From assembly GCF_042186555.1 (NCBI RefSeq), contig NC_133330.1, forward strand, positions 169,109,266 through 169,173,265: a stretch of DNA of 64,000 nt, read 5' to 3'. Positions 45,483 to 55,609 of the stretch are shown here, in pieces (position 1 is the stretch's first letter; each line of letters begins with the position of its first letter). The DNA comes from Aquarana catesbeiana. Lineage: Eukaryota; Chordata; Amphibia; Anura; Ranidae. The notes under the pieces are model-generated. The model searched no databases. It worked only from the letters and a program-made list of their open reading frames with translations, and was not told the origin of the DNA. Position numbers and translations under genes: made by a program.

Positions 45483-46220
45483 CTATACCCTCCTCTGCTT
45501 CCTTCTTAAGGGGGTATCTCCTTCATCACCTTGCACAAAAAACTTTACTTTTACATTTTTTTTTCCCATCGCTTTCAAATACTTCTCAGAATGCTTAACA
45601 TATTGCAAAACATCTAAAACTGATGCAGTTCGGTAAGTAACCATGTTTTTAACAATGTAATCCTTATGATCCTGTTTTAATCCATTAACAATCTTTAGCT
45701 GTTGTTGATATGCACAATTCACATCCTCAGCTTCGGGGAGCCCAGAGAACACTTTAAAAACTTCTTGTAGTTTATTTAGATAATCACTGACACTTTCCTT
45801 GTCTTCCTGTACAGTCATATTAATCTTTTGCCAGTCAGTTCATTATACCCATCGGAGATTGCATCTCTGATAGAAGGCAGTCAATCTGTCTGTCAAATCT
45901 TGGCTATCAAGGGCCAGTGGTTCCCCTCTTTGTTGAGGGGGCACTGTGGCTACAGAGGGGTTCCAATTTCCCTTTACTGATGCCCAATCTGATCCTAGAA
46001 CCCTCCTTAAGGCCCTTTCCACTTTGACCCCGTTTAGCCTATAACTGTTCCGGAGACCTTCCATATTTTCAATGATTTCTGGGGCCCCAAACTTAGGATA
46101 TTTAATATGCTCGGTAGCCTTCTGCATGTCACTTTCAGTCCATGGTCTAAAAACAGTCATAGTTAGGGGCTGACCATTTTGTCTACCTCTTTGTCCACTA
46201 GGGGCAGTTGGGCTTGGCAT
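45483..46220 (-). pseudogene. gag: ERV gag remnant (capsid region)
   Basis: Two blocks in one frame, 46220-45846 and 45818-45483, are separated by two stop codons near 45843. The first contains 'FRPWTESDMQKATEHIKYPK', a capsid start of the type seen in gamma/epsilon-like viruses. The second, 'SVSDYLNKLQEVFKVFSG' and 'ILDVLQYVKHSEKYLK'-like helices, fits the capsid carboxyl domain. Nucleocapsid zinc knuckles and matrix were not found. The RT segment begins only a few bases after the gag frame ends, so nucleocapsid and protease are probably deleted. Confidence 0.75.
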
Positions 46221-47623
46221 TTCTTTTTTGTTCTCCTTCCTTCTACTCTAATTCTAGCGTACTCAAACCAGTATTCTGCCATTTCTAATCCATACTTCTT
46301 TTTATTTATTTATTTATTTATTTATTTTATCTTTGGGTCCTAACAATTTAAGCTTATCCACCAACTCCTGACACCCTTTCACAGTTAGTTTACCATTGAA
46401 TCCCAACTACCTTTCCCACTTAGCACAATATTTAACAGACTTTGGTTATTGCTATGCATACATTTCTTATCTCCTTCTAATGGCGCTTTAGGAACACAAC
46501 AGCAGCATAAGGCACAAGACATTCTTTTACAGAAATTATTCCCCATGTCTCTGTTTTTTTTTCCTTGAGTTTAGATTACAAAACTGGTAATTGTACTCTC
46601 GAACTTTGCCAAAATCCATATAAAACAGCAAACAAAGTCCAAACAGGAAACAAATATATATATATACATACACATATAAACAACTTATACCTTTACCTTA
46701 TTTACTACAAAGTACAGTTGGTCAAAACAAACAGTATTATTAGTCTTCTGATCAGAATTTTTATTTTTTTTTCTACACACACACATACAAAAGAGGAAGT
46801 GCACTTAGGTGTCCGGGGGGGGGGAAATGTGTGAGTCCAGTTTTTTTTTAACCACAAGTTTGCAGCCAGACAGATCATAAAGCGGGGCTTTTATCAACCT
46901 GTAAACCACCAGACTACCAACCCTTGGATCATGGTAACAATAAGAATATAAGAAAAGCAAAAATATCAAGACTCCCTACACATAAAGTTAGCAGTAAGGT
47001 TAAACATGAGGAGGAAAGAGTGAGAGTTAGTCTCATGATTTACCAAATGCAGCAAAAGGAACAGTGCAGGAAATATTGCTCTTGAGAGAAAAAGAGAAAA
47101 ACAATCGATCTATGGGGGAAGTGTTTCTGATCAAGTTAGATTGATTCCTGCTCGTACATTCTTTTGTCCCAACCACCACTCAGTTAGAAAGAAAACCTGA
47201 AATGGCCACTGTGATTCTCTGTAATCTATCCAGACTACTTGTAGTCACTATTCACAACAATTATCAATCATCTATCATCTATCATCTTTCGGTACCTTAA
47301 ATTTTTTGTCTATTTACCCCAAGTACCTCTGTCTTCAGCCCCTGTGTCACCTAGATCTTATATGATCAACTACAGTGCCGGCATACTCAATAAAAACCCA
47401 AATCACCTCGAGTAGAAGAGAAAAGAAAAGATCTGTCTTACCTTTCACAGACCCGGAGGACTGGATCAGAAGTCCAGGAGTAGAAGTCAGGTGTGGATCC
47501 CGGAGCCGACCAGCCTCTTTTTACCACTTAACTTGAGTGGGAGGACCTAGGTCTCGGCGAGAGGGAGTCTGATACTCACCGATATTTTGGATGGAACCGT
47601 TCGATCCACCACCTAATCCTTAC
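46221..47623 (-). other. ERV leader region
   Basis: 1.4 kb between primer-binding site and gag. It contains a (TTTA)n run at about 46302-46325 and a short TA/CA-rich stretch near 46655-46680. No splice or packaging signal is assigned. Confidence 0.6.
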
Positions 47624-47641
47624 TTCCGGCTCGAAAGACCA
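47624..47641 (-). other. ERV primer-binding site, tRNA-Tyr-like
   Basis: On the minus strand TGGTCTTTCGAGCCGGAA lies 3 bases after the 5' LTR. It complements the 3' end of vertebrate tRNA-Tyr, including CCA, at 17 of 18 positions as I recall that tRNA. Confidence 0.7.
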
Positions 47642-47644
47642 TAA

Positions 47645-48063
47645 TGTCTGTAAAATTCCATTCTCTCACTGATCAGTCAACTCCGGTCATGTTGATTAGA
47701 AGACAGATTTATTACAAATGTCGATAAATAGGGATGAACTCTCACAGACAGGAGTTCCCTGCAGAGTCATACAGGAACCCTTTACACATGCTATTTTATA
47801 GCAGTATTTGGCAAGCTGCCATTGGCTAAGGCACACTGGTGACTCATGGTGCATTGTCAGCTTTATTGTCAAATCCAGCGTGTCTTTCACAATATTTCCT
47901 AGTATGGTAAACTTTTGCTAGTTCTTTAAATATTGTTGTAGGTGTTGGCCGGAACTAAGCAGGTTGCATAAACAATAAATCAGCGCCATTTTAGCTAGAA
48001 AAAGAGCATATAAGGAACAAGGCAAATGTCGATAGCACCTGTAATTCTGCATATTTCTTATCA
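47645..48063 (-). repeat. ERV 5' LTR
   Basis: 419 bp, the close partner of 41214-41636, with the same TATA-like and AATAAA positions. Confidence 0.92.
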
Positions 48064-48068
48064 GGCTC

Positions 48069-48547
48069 CATCCATCTTCCCATCAACTTTGAATAGCTTC
48101 CCTGTCCCTGCTGAAGAAAAGCATCCCCACAACATGATGCTGCCACCACCATGTTTCACAGTGGGGATGGTGTGATCAGGGTGATGTGTAGTGTTAGCTT
48201 TCTGCCACACATAGTTTTTTGCTTTTAGGCCAAAAAGTTAAATTTTGGTCTCATTTGACCAGAGCACCTTCTTCCACATGTTTGCTGTGTCCCCCACATG
48301 GCTTCTCGCAAAGTGCAAACGGGACATCTTATGGCTTTCTTTCAACAATGGGTTTCTTCTTGCCACTCTTCCATAAAGGCCAGATTTGTGGAGTGCACGA
48401 CCAATAGTTGTCCTGTGGACAGATTCTCCTACCTGAGCTATGGATCTCTGCAGCTCCTCCAGAGTTGCCATGGACCTCTTGGCTGCTTCTCTGGCCCAGC
48501 CTGTCAGTTTAGGTAGACGGCCATGTCTTGGTAGGTTTGCAGTTGTA
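48069..48547 (-). pseudogene. Tc1 C transposase, central fragment
   Basis: Encodes the second helix-turn-helix and linker ('SIAQVGESVHRTTIGRALHK', 'SGLYGRVARRNPLLKE') and the first catalytic motif 'LWSNETKI', where asparagine replaces the aspartate expected in this family. Flanked by the retrovirus on one side and foldback B on the other. Confidence 0.85.
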
Positions 48548-48739
48548 ACATAAAAAGAGGAAAGAGGGTGCACCGACCTTGTGCATTACCAATGGTAAAT
48601 TTTAATAAAAACCATAACAGCAATAATCATACTCACAAACAAGCGTGTAAAAGAGGATTATCAGTAGATGAGACTATGTCTCTGAATGTCTGCAACCAGG
48701 ACTGGATACTGAAGGGGTCAGATGGCATCACAAACGGCT

Positions 48740-48775
48740 AACGCATTTCAAGGGCGTACCCTATTCCTCCGAGCC
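48740..48775 (-). ncRNA. Hammerhead-like core, left arm of foldback B
   Basis: On the minus strand: CGGAGGA (compare CTGANGA), stem II GGG-TACG-CCC, GAAA, TGCG. One core change from the right-arm copy at 49529. Confidence 0.45.
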
Positions 48776-49528
48776 AAAGCGGTGAATAACTTGCTCCTCT
48801 GGTTACCTCTATATATGTCCACATGCATACGCCCAGACCAACGCCCACCAGAACATGCCACACCCATCTAAGTGGACAACGTCCACCAGGAGAATCAACC
48901 TAATGTCCATCCCCTGCTATATTGGAAGTGCCCCCATCCAATGTTTATGGGCACGTTCCAGGCAGGGATTAGCGTGGGTGTAACACACCCACAGAATATT
49001 CAATATCTATTCAATATTCAATATTCAATATCAATACCTAGCCATCTCTGTTGCATCATGCAGAGTACAAGGGATTTCAATAGCGTATATTTACAAAGAG
49101 ATGGGCGAAAGGAAGAAGAGTGTGAAGGAGACTCTTTGGTGGGTTGCATCGCACGTCACCCACCTCTTTGTAAATATACGCTATTGAAATCCCTTGTACT
49201 TCGCATGATGCAACAGAGATGGGTAGGTACAATGGATAAGGTTTTTGGCTATTATCATCAATGATTACATTATGACCTTAATATTAGATATTGAATATTC
49301 TGTGGGTGCGTTACACCCACAATAATCCCTGCCTGGAACGTGCCCCTAAACTTTGGATGGGCGCACTTCCAATATAGCAGGGGATGGACATGGGATTAGA
49401 TTGATTCACCAGGTGAACGTTGTCCACTTAGATGGGTGTGACATGTTCTGGTGGGCGTCGGTCTGGGTGTATGCATGTGGATATATATAGAGGTAACCAG
49501 AGGAGGCAAGTTATTCACCGCTTTGGCT

Positions 49529-49565
49529 CTGAGGAAGAGGGTACGCCCTTGAAACGCATTAGCCG
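49529..49565 (+). ncRNA. Hammerhead-like core, right arm of foldback B
   Basis: CTGAGGA matches the CTGANGA box exactly. It is followed by stem II AGGG-TACG-CCCT (4 bp with a 4-base loop), then GAAA, CGCATTA. The first box, stem II and GAAA are ideal and correctly spaced. The stem III/cleavage part is less clear, since CGCATTA replaces the CGCGTC form common in such elements. Confidence 0.6.
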
Positions 49566-49872
49566 TTTGTGATGCCATCTGACCCTCCAGTATCTGGTCC
49601 GGGTTGCAGGCGTCCAGAGACGTTGTCTCATCTACTGATAAGCCTCTTTTACATGCTCATTTGTGAGTATGATTATTGCTGTTATGGTTTTTAATAAAAT
49701 ATAGAATTGGTAATGCACAAGGTCAGTGCAGCCTCCTTTCCTCTTTTTACGTTTCAGTTCAAAGACTACCCATTGTTCTGAGGATGGCAGCAAGACTGCA
49801 GGCATTGTTTGATTCAGAGGGTTGGCCGCACCACTTACCCATAGACTAAGCCCCCAAGCGCAGGAGATTGTT

Positions 49873-50035
49873 GTAGGTTTGCGGTTGTGCCATACTCTTT
49901 CCATTTTCGGATGATGGATTGAACAGTGCCCGGTGAGATGTTCAAGGCTTGGGATATTTTTTTACGACCTTACCCTGCTTTAAACTTCTCCACAACTTTA
50001 TCCCTGACCTGTCTGATGTGTTCCTTGGCCTTCAT
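49873..50035 (-). pseudogene. Tc1 C transposase, amino-terminal fragment
   Basis: Starts with ATG at 50035 and reads 'MKAKEHIRQVRDKVVEKF', the first helix-turn-helix of this Tc1 family. The frame is interrupted near 49963 and then by foldback B at 49872. Confidence 0.8.
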
Positions 50036-50581
50036 GATGCTATTTGTTCCCTAAGGTTCTCTAACAAACCTCTGAGGGCTTCACAGAACAGCTGTATTTA
50101 CACTGAGATTAAATTACACATGGGTGGACTTTATTTACTAATTGGTTAACTTTTGAAGGCAATTAGTTCTACTAGATTTTAGTTAGGGGTATCAGAGTAA
50201 AGGGGGCTGCCACACTTTTCACATATTTATTTGTAAAACATTTTTTTGAAAACCATTTACCTTCCATTTCACAATTATGCGCCACTTTGTGTTGGTCCAT
50301 CACATAAAATCCCAATAAAATACATTTACATTTTTAGTTGTAACATGACAAAATGTGTATACTGTATACACAGTATCTCACAAAAGTGAATACTCCCCTC
50401 ACATTTTTGGAAATATTTTATTATACCTTTTCATGTGGTAACACTGAAGAAATTACACTTTGATACAATGTAAAGTAGTAAGTGTACAGTTTGTATAACA
50501 GTGTAAATTTGCTGTCCTCTCAAAATAACTCAACACACAGCCATTAATGTCTAAACCACTGGCAACAAAAGTGAGTACACC

Positions 50582-51790
50582 CTAAGTGAAAATGTCCAAA
50601 TTGGGGCCAAAGTGTCGATATTTTGTGTGTCCATCATTATTTTCCAGCACTGCCTTAACCCTCTTGGGCATGGAGTTCACCAGAGCTTCACAGGTTGCCA
50701 CTGGAGTCCTCTTCCACTCCTTCATGACGACATCACCAAGCTGGTGGATGTTAGAAGCCTTGCGCTGCTCCATCTTCCGTTTGAGAATGCCCCACAGATG
50801 CTTAATAGGGTTTAGGTCTGGAGACATGCTTAGCCAGTCCATCATCTTTACCCTCAGTTTCTTTAGCAAGGCAGTGGTCTTCTTGGAGGTGTGTTTGGGG
50901 TCAGTATCATGTTGGAATACTTCCCTGCTGCCCAGTCTCCAAAGGGAGGGGATCATGCTCTGCTTCAGTATGTCACAGTACATCTTGACATTCATGGTTT
51001 CCTCAATGAACTGTAGCTCCCCAGTGCCGGCAGCACTCATGCAGCCCCAGACCATGACACTCCCACCACCATGCTTGACTGTAAGGAAGACAAACTTTTC
51101 TTTGTACTCCTCACCTGGTTGCAGCCACACATGCTTGACACCATCTGAACCAAACAAGTTTATCTTGGTCTCATCAGACCTCAGGACATGGTTCCAGTAA
51201 TGTCCTTAGTCTGCTTGTCTTCAGCAAACTGTTTGCGGGCTTTCTTGTGCATCATCCTTAGAAGAGGCTTCTTTCTGGGACAACAGCCATGCAGACCAAT
51301 TTCATGCAGTGTGTGGTGTATGGTCTGAGCACTGACAGGCTGACCCCTCACCCCTTCAACCTCTGCCTCAACAATGGCAGCATTCATACGTCTATTTGCC
51401 AAAGAAAAATCCTTGGATATTACGCTGAGCATGTGCACTCAACTCCTTTGGTCGACCATGACGAGGCCTGCTCTGAGTGGAACCTGTCCTGTTAAACCAC
51501 TATATGGTCTTGGCCACCGTGCTTCAGCTCAGTTTCAAGGTCTTGGCAAACTTCGTATAGCCTAGGCCAGCGATGGCGAACCTTGGCACCCCAGATGTTT
51601 TGGAACTACATTTCCCACGATGCTCAACAACACTGCAGAGTGCATGAGCATCATGGGAAATGTAGTTCCAAAACATCTGGGGTGCCAGGGTTCGCCATCA
51701 TTGACCTAGACCATCTTTATGTAGAGCAACAATTCTTTTTTTCAGATCCTCAGAGAGTTATTTGCCATGGGGTGCCATGTTGAACTTCCA
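50582..51790 (-). pseudogene. Tc1 D transposase, catalytic E changed to K
   Basis: DD34E transposase of the copy A family. 51438-51181 contains the second helix-turn-helix region ('GQPVSAQTIHHTLHEIGLHG'). 51157-50582 holds the catalytic domain: 'KHGGGSVMVWGCMSAAGTGE', the second aspartate in 'FQHDTDPKHTSKKT', and 'LSMSPDLNPIKHLWGILKRK', where lysine replaces the third catalytic glutamate. Frame changes near 51160-51185 and in the amino part, plus a MITE at 51568-51703, disrupt the gene. Confidence 0.88.
51568..51703. mobile_element. hAT MITE inside Tc1 D
   Basis: 'CAGCGATGGCGAACCTTGGC' at the start is mirrored by 'GGTTCGCCATCATTG' at the end, and 'AGATGTTTTGGAACTACATT' is mirrored by 'AATGTAGTTCCAAAACATCT'. 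Flanks GCCTAGGC and ACCTAGAC agree at 6 of 8 positions, and the undisturbed Tc1 copy A has 'GCCTAGGCC' there. Nearly perfect inverted repeat of about 65 bp per arm. Confidence 0.85.
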
Positions 51791-52363
51791 GTGACCAGTA
51801 TGAGAGAATGAGAGCGATAAGACCAAACGCACCTGCTCCCCATTCACACCCGAGACCTTGTAACACTAATAAGTCACATGAGGGAAAATGGCTAATTGGG
51901 CCCAATTTGGACATTTTCACTTAGGGGTGTACTCACTTTTGTTGCTAGCGGTTTAGACATTAATGCCTGTGTGTTGAGTTATTTTGAGAGGACAGCAAAT
52001 TTACACTGATATACAAGCTGTACACTCACTACTTTACATTGTAGCAAAGTGTCATTTCTTCAGTGTTGTCACATGAAAAGATATAGTAAAATAGTTACAA
52101 AAATGTGAGGGGTGTACTCACTTTTGTGAGATATTACATATATTTATTAGATACAGTGGGTATAGAAAAGAATCACCCCCCCCCTTTTAAAATAATCACA
52201 TTTTGTTGCTTTGTAGCCTGGAATGAAGACGGACACGGTTTTTGTTTTATCCAGCTGTATGTGCACCTGTTGTCTCTGGGCACTCCCCTCCCTCAGCAGC
52301 CATGTGCCTGGCTCAGGCTGAAGGGGAGACCATTCTACCCAGGAAAGTTAACTTTGGATTAAT

Positions 52364-52580
52364 TATTTAACTGGCTTTGGAAGCACTACTAAAAGTAATA
52401 TTCAAAAAGACAGTTATAAAGCAATACTCCTTTATAACTGGCTTTCTGAGTTATGCTTTATAACTGGCTTTGCATGGCTAACAAAGCCAGTTGTAAAACA
52501 TTATCCACAGAGCCAGTTATAAAGCATTACTCACAGAGCCAGTTGTAAAGCATTATTTACAGAGCCAGTTATAAAGCTGT
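52364..52580. repeat. 22-bp units in direct and inverted order
   Basis: Several copies of 'GAGCCAGTTATAAAGCATTA' in one orientation (52500-52577) face copies of 'CTTTATAACTGGCTTTG' in the other (52364-52475). The array lies between the Tc1 E left end and its transposase start. Confidence 0.8.
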
Positions 52581-54690
52581 AAAAGAGCTTTCCCTGGAGC
52601 ATTTCAGTCCCTGGTAGTACAATTGAAGCAAACAATCAACTATGAGTGGCATGGCACTGTCAAAAGATCTCCGGGATAAAGTTGTGGACAGGCACAAGTC
52701 AGGATATGGATACAATTTTTTTTAAAGGCTTTTGTTAATGCCTAGAAGCACAGTGAAGTCTATTGTTAGGAAATGGAAGGTATTTGGTAAAACACAGACC
52801 CTCCCTGGACCAAGACACTGCTCTAAACTGGATGAAAGAGCCAGGAGCAAACTGGTCAGAGAGGCCTACAGCAACTCTGAAGCAGTTGCAGGAGTTTATG
52901 ACAAAGAGTGGTCATTGTGTACAACAATATCACAAATTCTCCACAAATGTGGCTTGTATGGGAGGATTGCAAGAAAAAAGCCACTCCTCAAGAAAGCTTC
53001 CATGCAGTCAGGACTGAGCTTTGCCAAAACACACCTTGAAGATTCTGAGGCCACGTGGAAAAAGGTGTTATGGTCAGGTGAGACTAAAATTTAACTATTT
53101 GGCCTCAACACCAAACGATATGTCTGGCGGAAATCCAATACAGCTCACCATCCAAATAACACCATTCCTACAGTAAAGCATGGAGGTGGTAATATCCTGT
53201 TATGGGGGTGTTTCTCTGCAGCAGGGACTGGAGCACTTGTCAGTAGACATGTGCATTCGTTTTCGTCCGAATGCATTTTCTTCCGACTTTCAGGTATTTT
53301 CGTTATCGTTTTAACAAACGATAACGAAAGTGCAGAATCCGAAAAACGAAAGATCCGACATAAACAAATGCTTTATTTTCGTTTTCGTTGTGACAACAGT
53401 TCGATATAGATAGGAGATTCGGCATGATGCTGACAATAACAATCTGTGTCCATCGAACCTGGGGTCAAATGTGCCTAACCTTAACTCTATTAGTCCAAGA
53501 TTATTCTGCCTAGAGACAAATGATTCGATATAGAGAGAAAAGATTCAACATAGAGAGAAAAGATTTGACATAGAGAGAAAAGATCGCTGCTGGAATTGGG
53601 TGGGGGAAGTAAAATAAAAATAATGATAATGATGAATGTTATTGGCTGATTGTAACCAAAGAGGAGGAGCAGTAAAATAGCTAGAACTAAGTACACACGT
53701 ACAGCCAACTTACTTTCACTTACGATTTGCTAGCAGAGAGACACACACACACTGAATCATTTCAGAAGACAGCCAATCTTAGTTGGTCTGTTTGTCAGAG
53801 AACCTGAATTATTTAGCAATTAAGCATAAACACAGCAGCAGAACAATAGTGAAGCAAGCTACAGTTCAACTTAACTTTTTAATAATAATCTGCTGCTATT
53901 GTGTTAGTGTTGTAAACTTGATAGTGATACTAGTGTTGCTAGTGTTGTGATATGTACAAAGTGAGTGTGAAAGTTTAACCGCCCCAACCACACACCGCTC
54001 CGCGCCAGGAACCAAATCAACGACGATATGTGATATAGTATATAAATGAATACATAAATAAAGCAGCTACTTGAATAATAGAAACATGTATATATAGGCA
54101 ATAAAACCATAAAAAAACAAAATGACGATGCAAAGTCTCTAATGTCTTATTGCAGCAGCGATATGTGTCAAAAAACTCCTAGACACATTTGAAATAGGAA
54201 AACCCAGTAGAAGAGGAGATCTAGGAAAGCTTGAGCAGCTATGTTCTGCAGGAGTAGGGAGCTTCTTCCACCCAAAAACAATCACCACGTGAGGGGGAGT
54301 TGACCCCAATGGGATTACACTCACCAGAAATTCAGCATACAAAAGCCTTTGTGATATTATTAATAGTAGTTCTCCACCTCCTCTGTACGGCCACCAGATG
54401 TCAGTAATACTCTTGGTTATTGCAGCATAACATATGGGAGGAATAAAATATCCATATAGCGTAACATTGCTAAAAATAGTTTTATTCAAAACATCCAAAT
54501 ATATCCCCCCTTATTATGATATGCGTACCAGAGATTAAATAAAGTAGAGCAATTGTTTTAAAGTGCACTGTGTCTGATACCACGGCTCCCGGGAAGTCCT
54601 CCAGAGCGTTCACTGTGTGTTGTGAACCACACATTTCTTGGTTCCTCTCCGGTGCGTGGAACGCACGCGTCACTTCCGGTAGATTACGTC

Positions 54691-54726
54691 CCTGGCGCGT
54701 TTCGTCACTTCCGGACGTCGTCTGAG
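54691..54726 (-). ncRNA. Hammerhead-like core in PLE C
   Basis: On the minus strand: CAGACGA (CTGANGA with one change), stem II pairing CGTC with GACG across a CGGAAGT loop, GAAA, CGCG as a palindromic stem III, then CC where TC is expected. Same strand as the PLE, in its 3' region, as known for PLE hammerheads. Confidence 0.5.
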
Positions 54727-55097
54727 GGCGTAATCTACCTTGTGATAGGCCGGTATTTATATAAGTGACTGACTCAATGGCCAATCTGGTGAATCCTGCT
54801 GACAAATAACCGCTGCACATATATCTATATCCAGGGAACTGTCAGTAGTGGGGAACAATTACAAAAAGAGCCCCTATCTCTCAAAAATTATTATCTAGAC
54901 TGCCCAGTGTCAGCCACAACCGGACACTAAAGGAAGATGATCTATATGCATATTGCAAGAATATACCTTACATGCATTTATAAAATACAAATATCAACAG
55001 TGTAGATATTATTCCATATAAAACTCTTCGGAAAATATATAATTTCCCAATGAGATACACATATCAGCCTACCAGCTGGTTTATCCTGTTTTAACTG

Positions 55098-55100
<3 letters not shown>

Positions 55101-55140
<40 letters not shown>
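55101..55140. repeat. (AT)n microsatellite
   Basis: About 20 AT dinucleotides within PLE C. Confidence 0.95.
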
Positions 55141-55142
<2 letters not shown>

Positions 55143-55609
55143 CGTTTACTGTAATACATCCTAAGCATCATATGTTACTTCTGTACTGGGCGACTGCCCT
55201 CAGTATTAATATGGGCACAAAGATAAGCGTGCATGGAGGATGCAATAAAATGGCACTAAGACTTAAGACTTAAAATGATACATGATCCACATGTATCACA
55301 TGTACATAATTGCAAACAATATCTGGAGAAAAGAGACAATATAAAAGTCAATCTAAAACGGTCAATATAAAAACATTTTGCAATATATAGACAATATAAA
55401 ATGTCTGCAATATAAAAGGTAATATAAAATTTAATGTAAAATTATGACCTACATGAAATTCAGAAATTCTAAACATAAATTTTATACTTAAAACATACTG
55501 TATATGAGATAGCTTTTTGTATGCGACAGAGACACCATAAATTACGCAGAACTGGATGAATCAATTAACCATGATGAAAATGTACAGATAAATATTGTGT
55601 CGAATAAAG

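Larger units (their letters stand above)
41214..48063 (-). mobile_element. Endogenous retrovirus, class I-like, minus strand
   Basis: A 6.85-kb provirus in Tc1 C. GGCTC flanks both sides (41209-41213 and 48064-48068), a perfect 5-bp duplication. The LTRs begin TGATAAG and end with ACAGACA in transcript orientation and differ by about ten substitutions and two 2-bp indels over ~420 bp by eye. Order on the minus strand: 5' LTR, primer-binding site, ~1.4-kb leader, gag remnant, pol remnant, env remnant, polypurine tract, 3' LTR. The frames are broken in several places and the central reverse transcriptase is missing, so the copy is defective. The integrase and env types point to a gamma/epsilon-like retrovirus of fish or amphibian type. 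Confidence 0.92.
48548..49872. mobile_element. PLE-like foldback B with hammerhead cores
   Basis: Inserted in the Tc1 C transposase. 'GTAGGTTTGCAGTTGT' (48532-48547) and 'GTAGGTTTGCGGTTGT' (49873-49888) flank it, a 16-bp duplication with one change. Arms of about 550 bp, 48551-49104 and 49160-49750, are inverted copies. Examples: 'GATTTCAATAGCGTATATTT' mirrored by 'AAATATACGCTATTGAAATC', and 'GATGGCATCACAAACGGC' mirrored by 'GCCGTTTGTGATGCCATC'. An unpaired tail, 49753-49872, follows the right arm. There is no coding region. The architecture, two inverted arms, a right-hand unpaired tail and a 13-16-bp duplication, matches foldback A, so I infer a non-autonomous PLE derivative. Confidence 0.75.
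40634..50370 (-). mobile_element. Tc1/mariner element C, split by two insertions
   Basis: The left end 'AGTGCCTTGAAAAAGTATTC' follows TA and is a known vertebrate Tc1 terminus. The left inner part includes 'TTATGTGACAGACCAACAC', which recurs inverted near 50293 as 'GTGTTGGTCCATCACATAAA'. The element is interrupted by the retrovirus at 41214-48063 and by foldback B at 48548-49872. Removing both gives an ordinary Tc1 length of roughly 1.6 kb. The outermost right end is replaced by the start of Tc1 copy D. Confidence 0.9.
50371..52136 (-). mobile_element. Tc1/mariner element, copy D
   Basis: The left end 'CAGTATCTCACAAAAGTGAA' and right end 'CACTTTTGTGAGATATT' are inverted copies, the same family as copy A. 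Inner blocks 'AACTCAACACACAGCCATTA' and 'TAATGCCTGTGTGTTGAGTT' also mirror each other. It directly follows, and truncates, the right end of Tc1 C. Confidence 0.9.

Noticed and set aside
41214..48063. Intact or replication-competent provirus
   Set aside because: Nucleocapsid, protease and RT palm are missing and gag, pol and env carry stops and frame changes.
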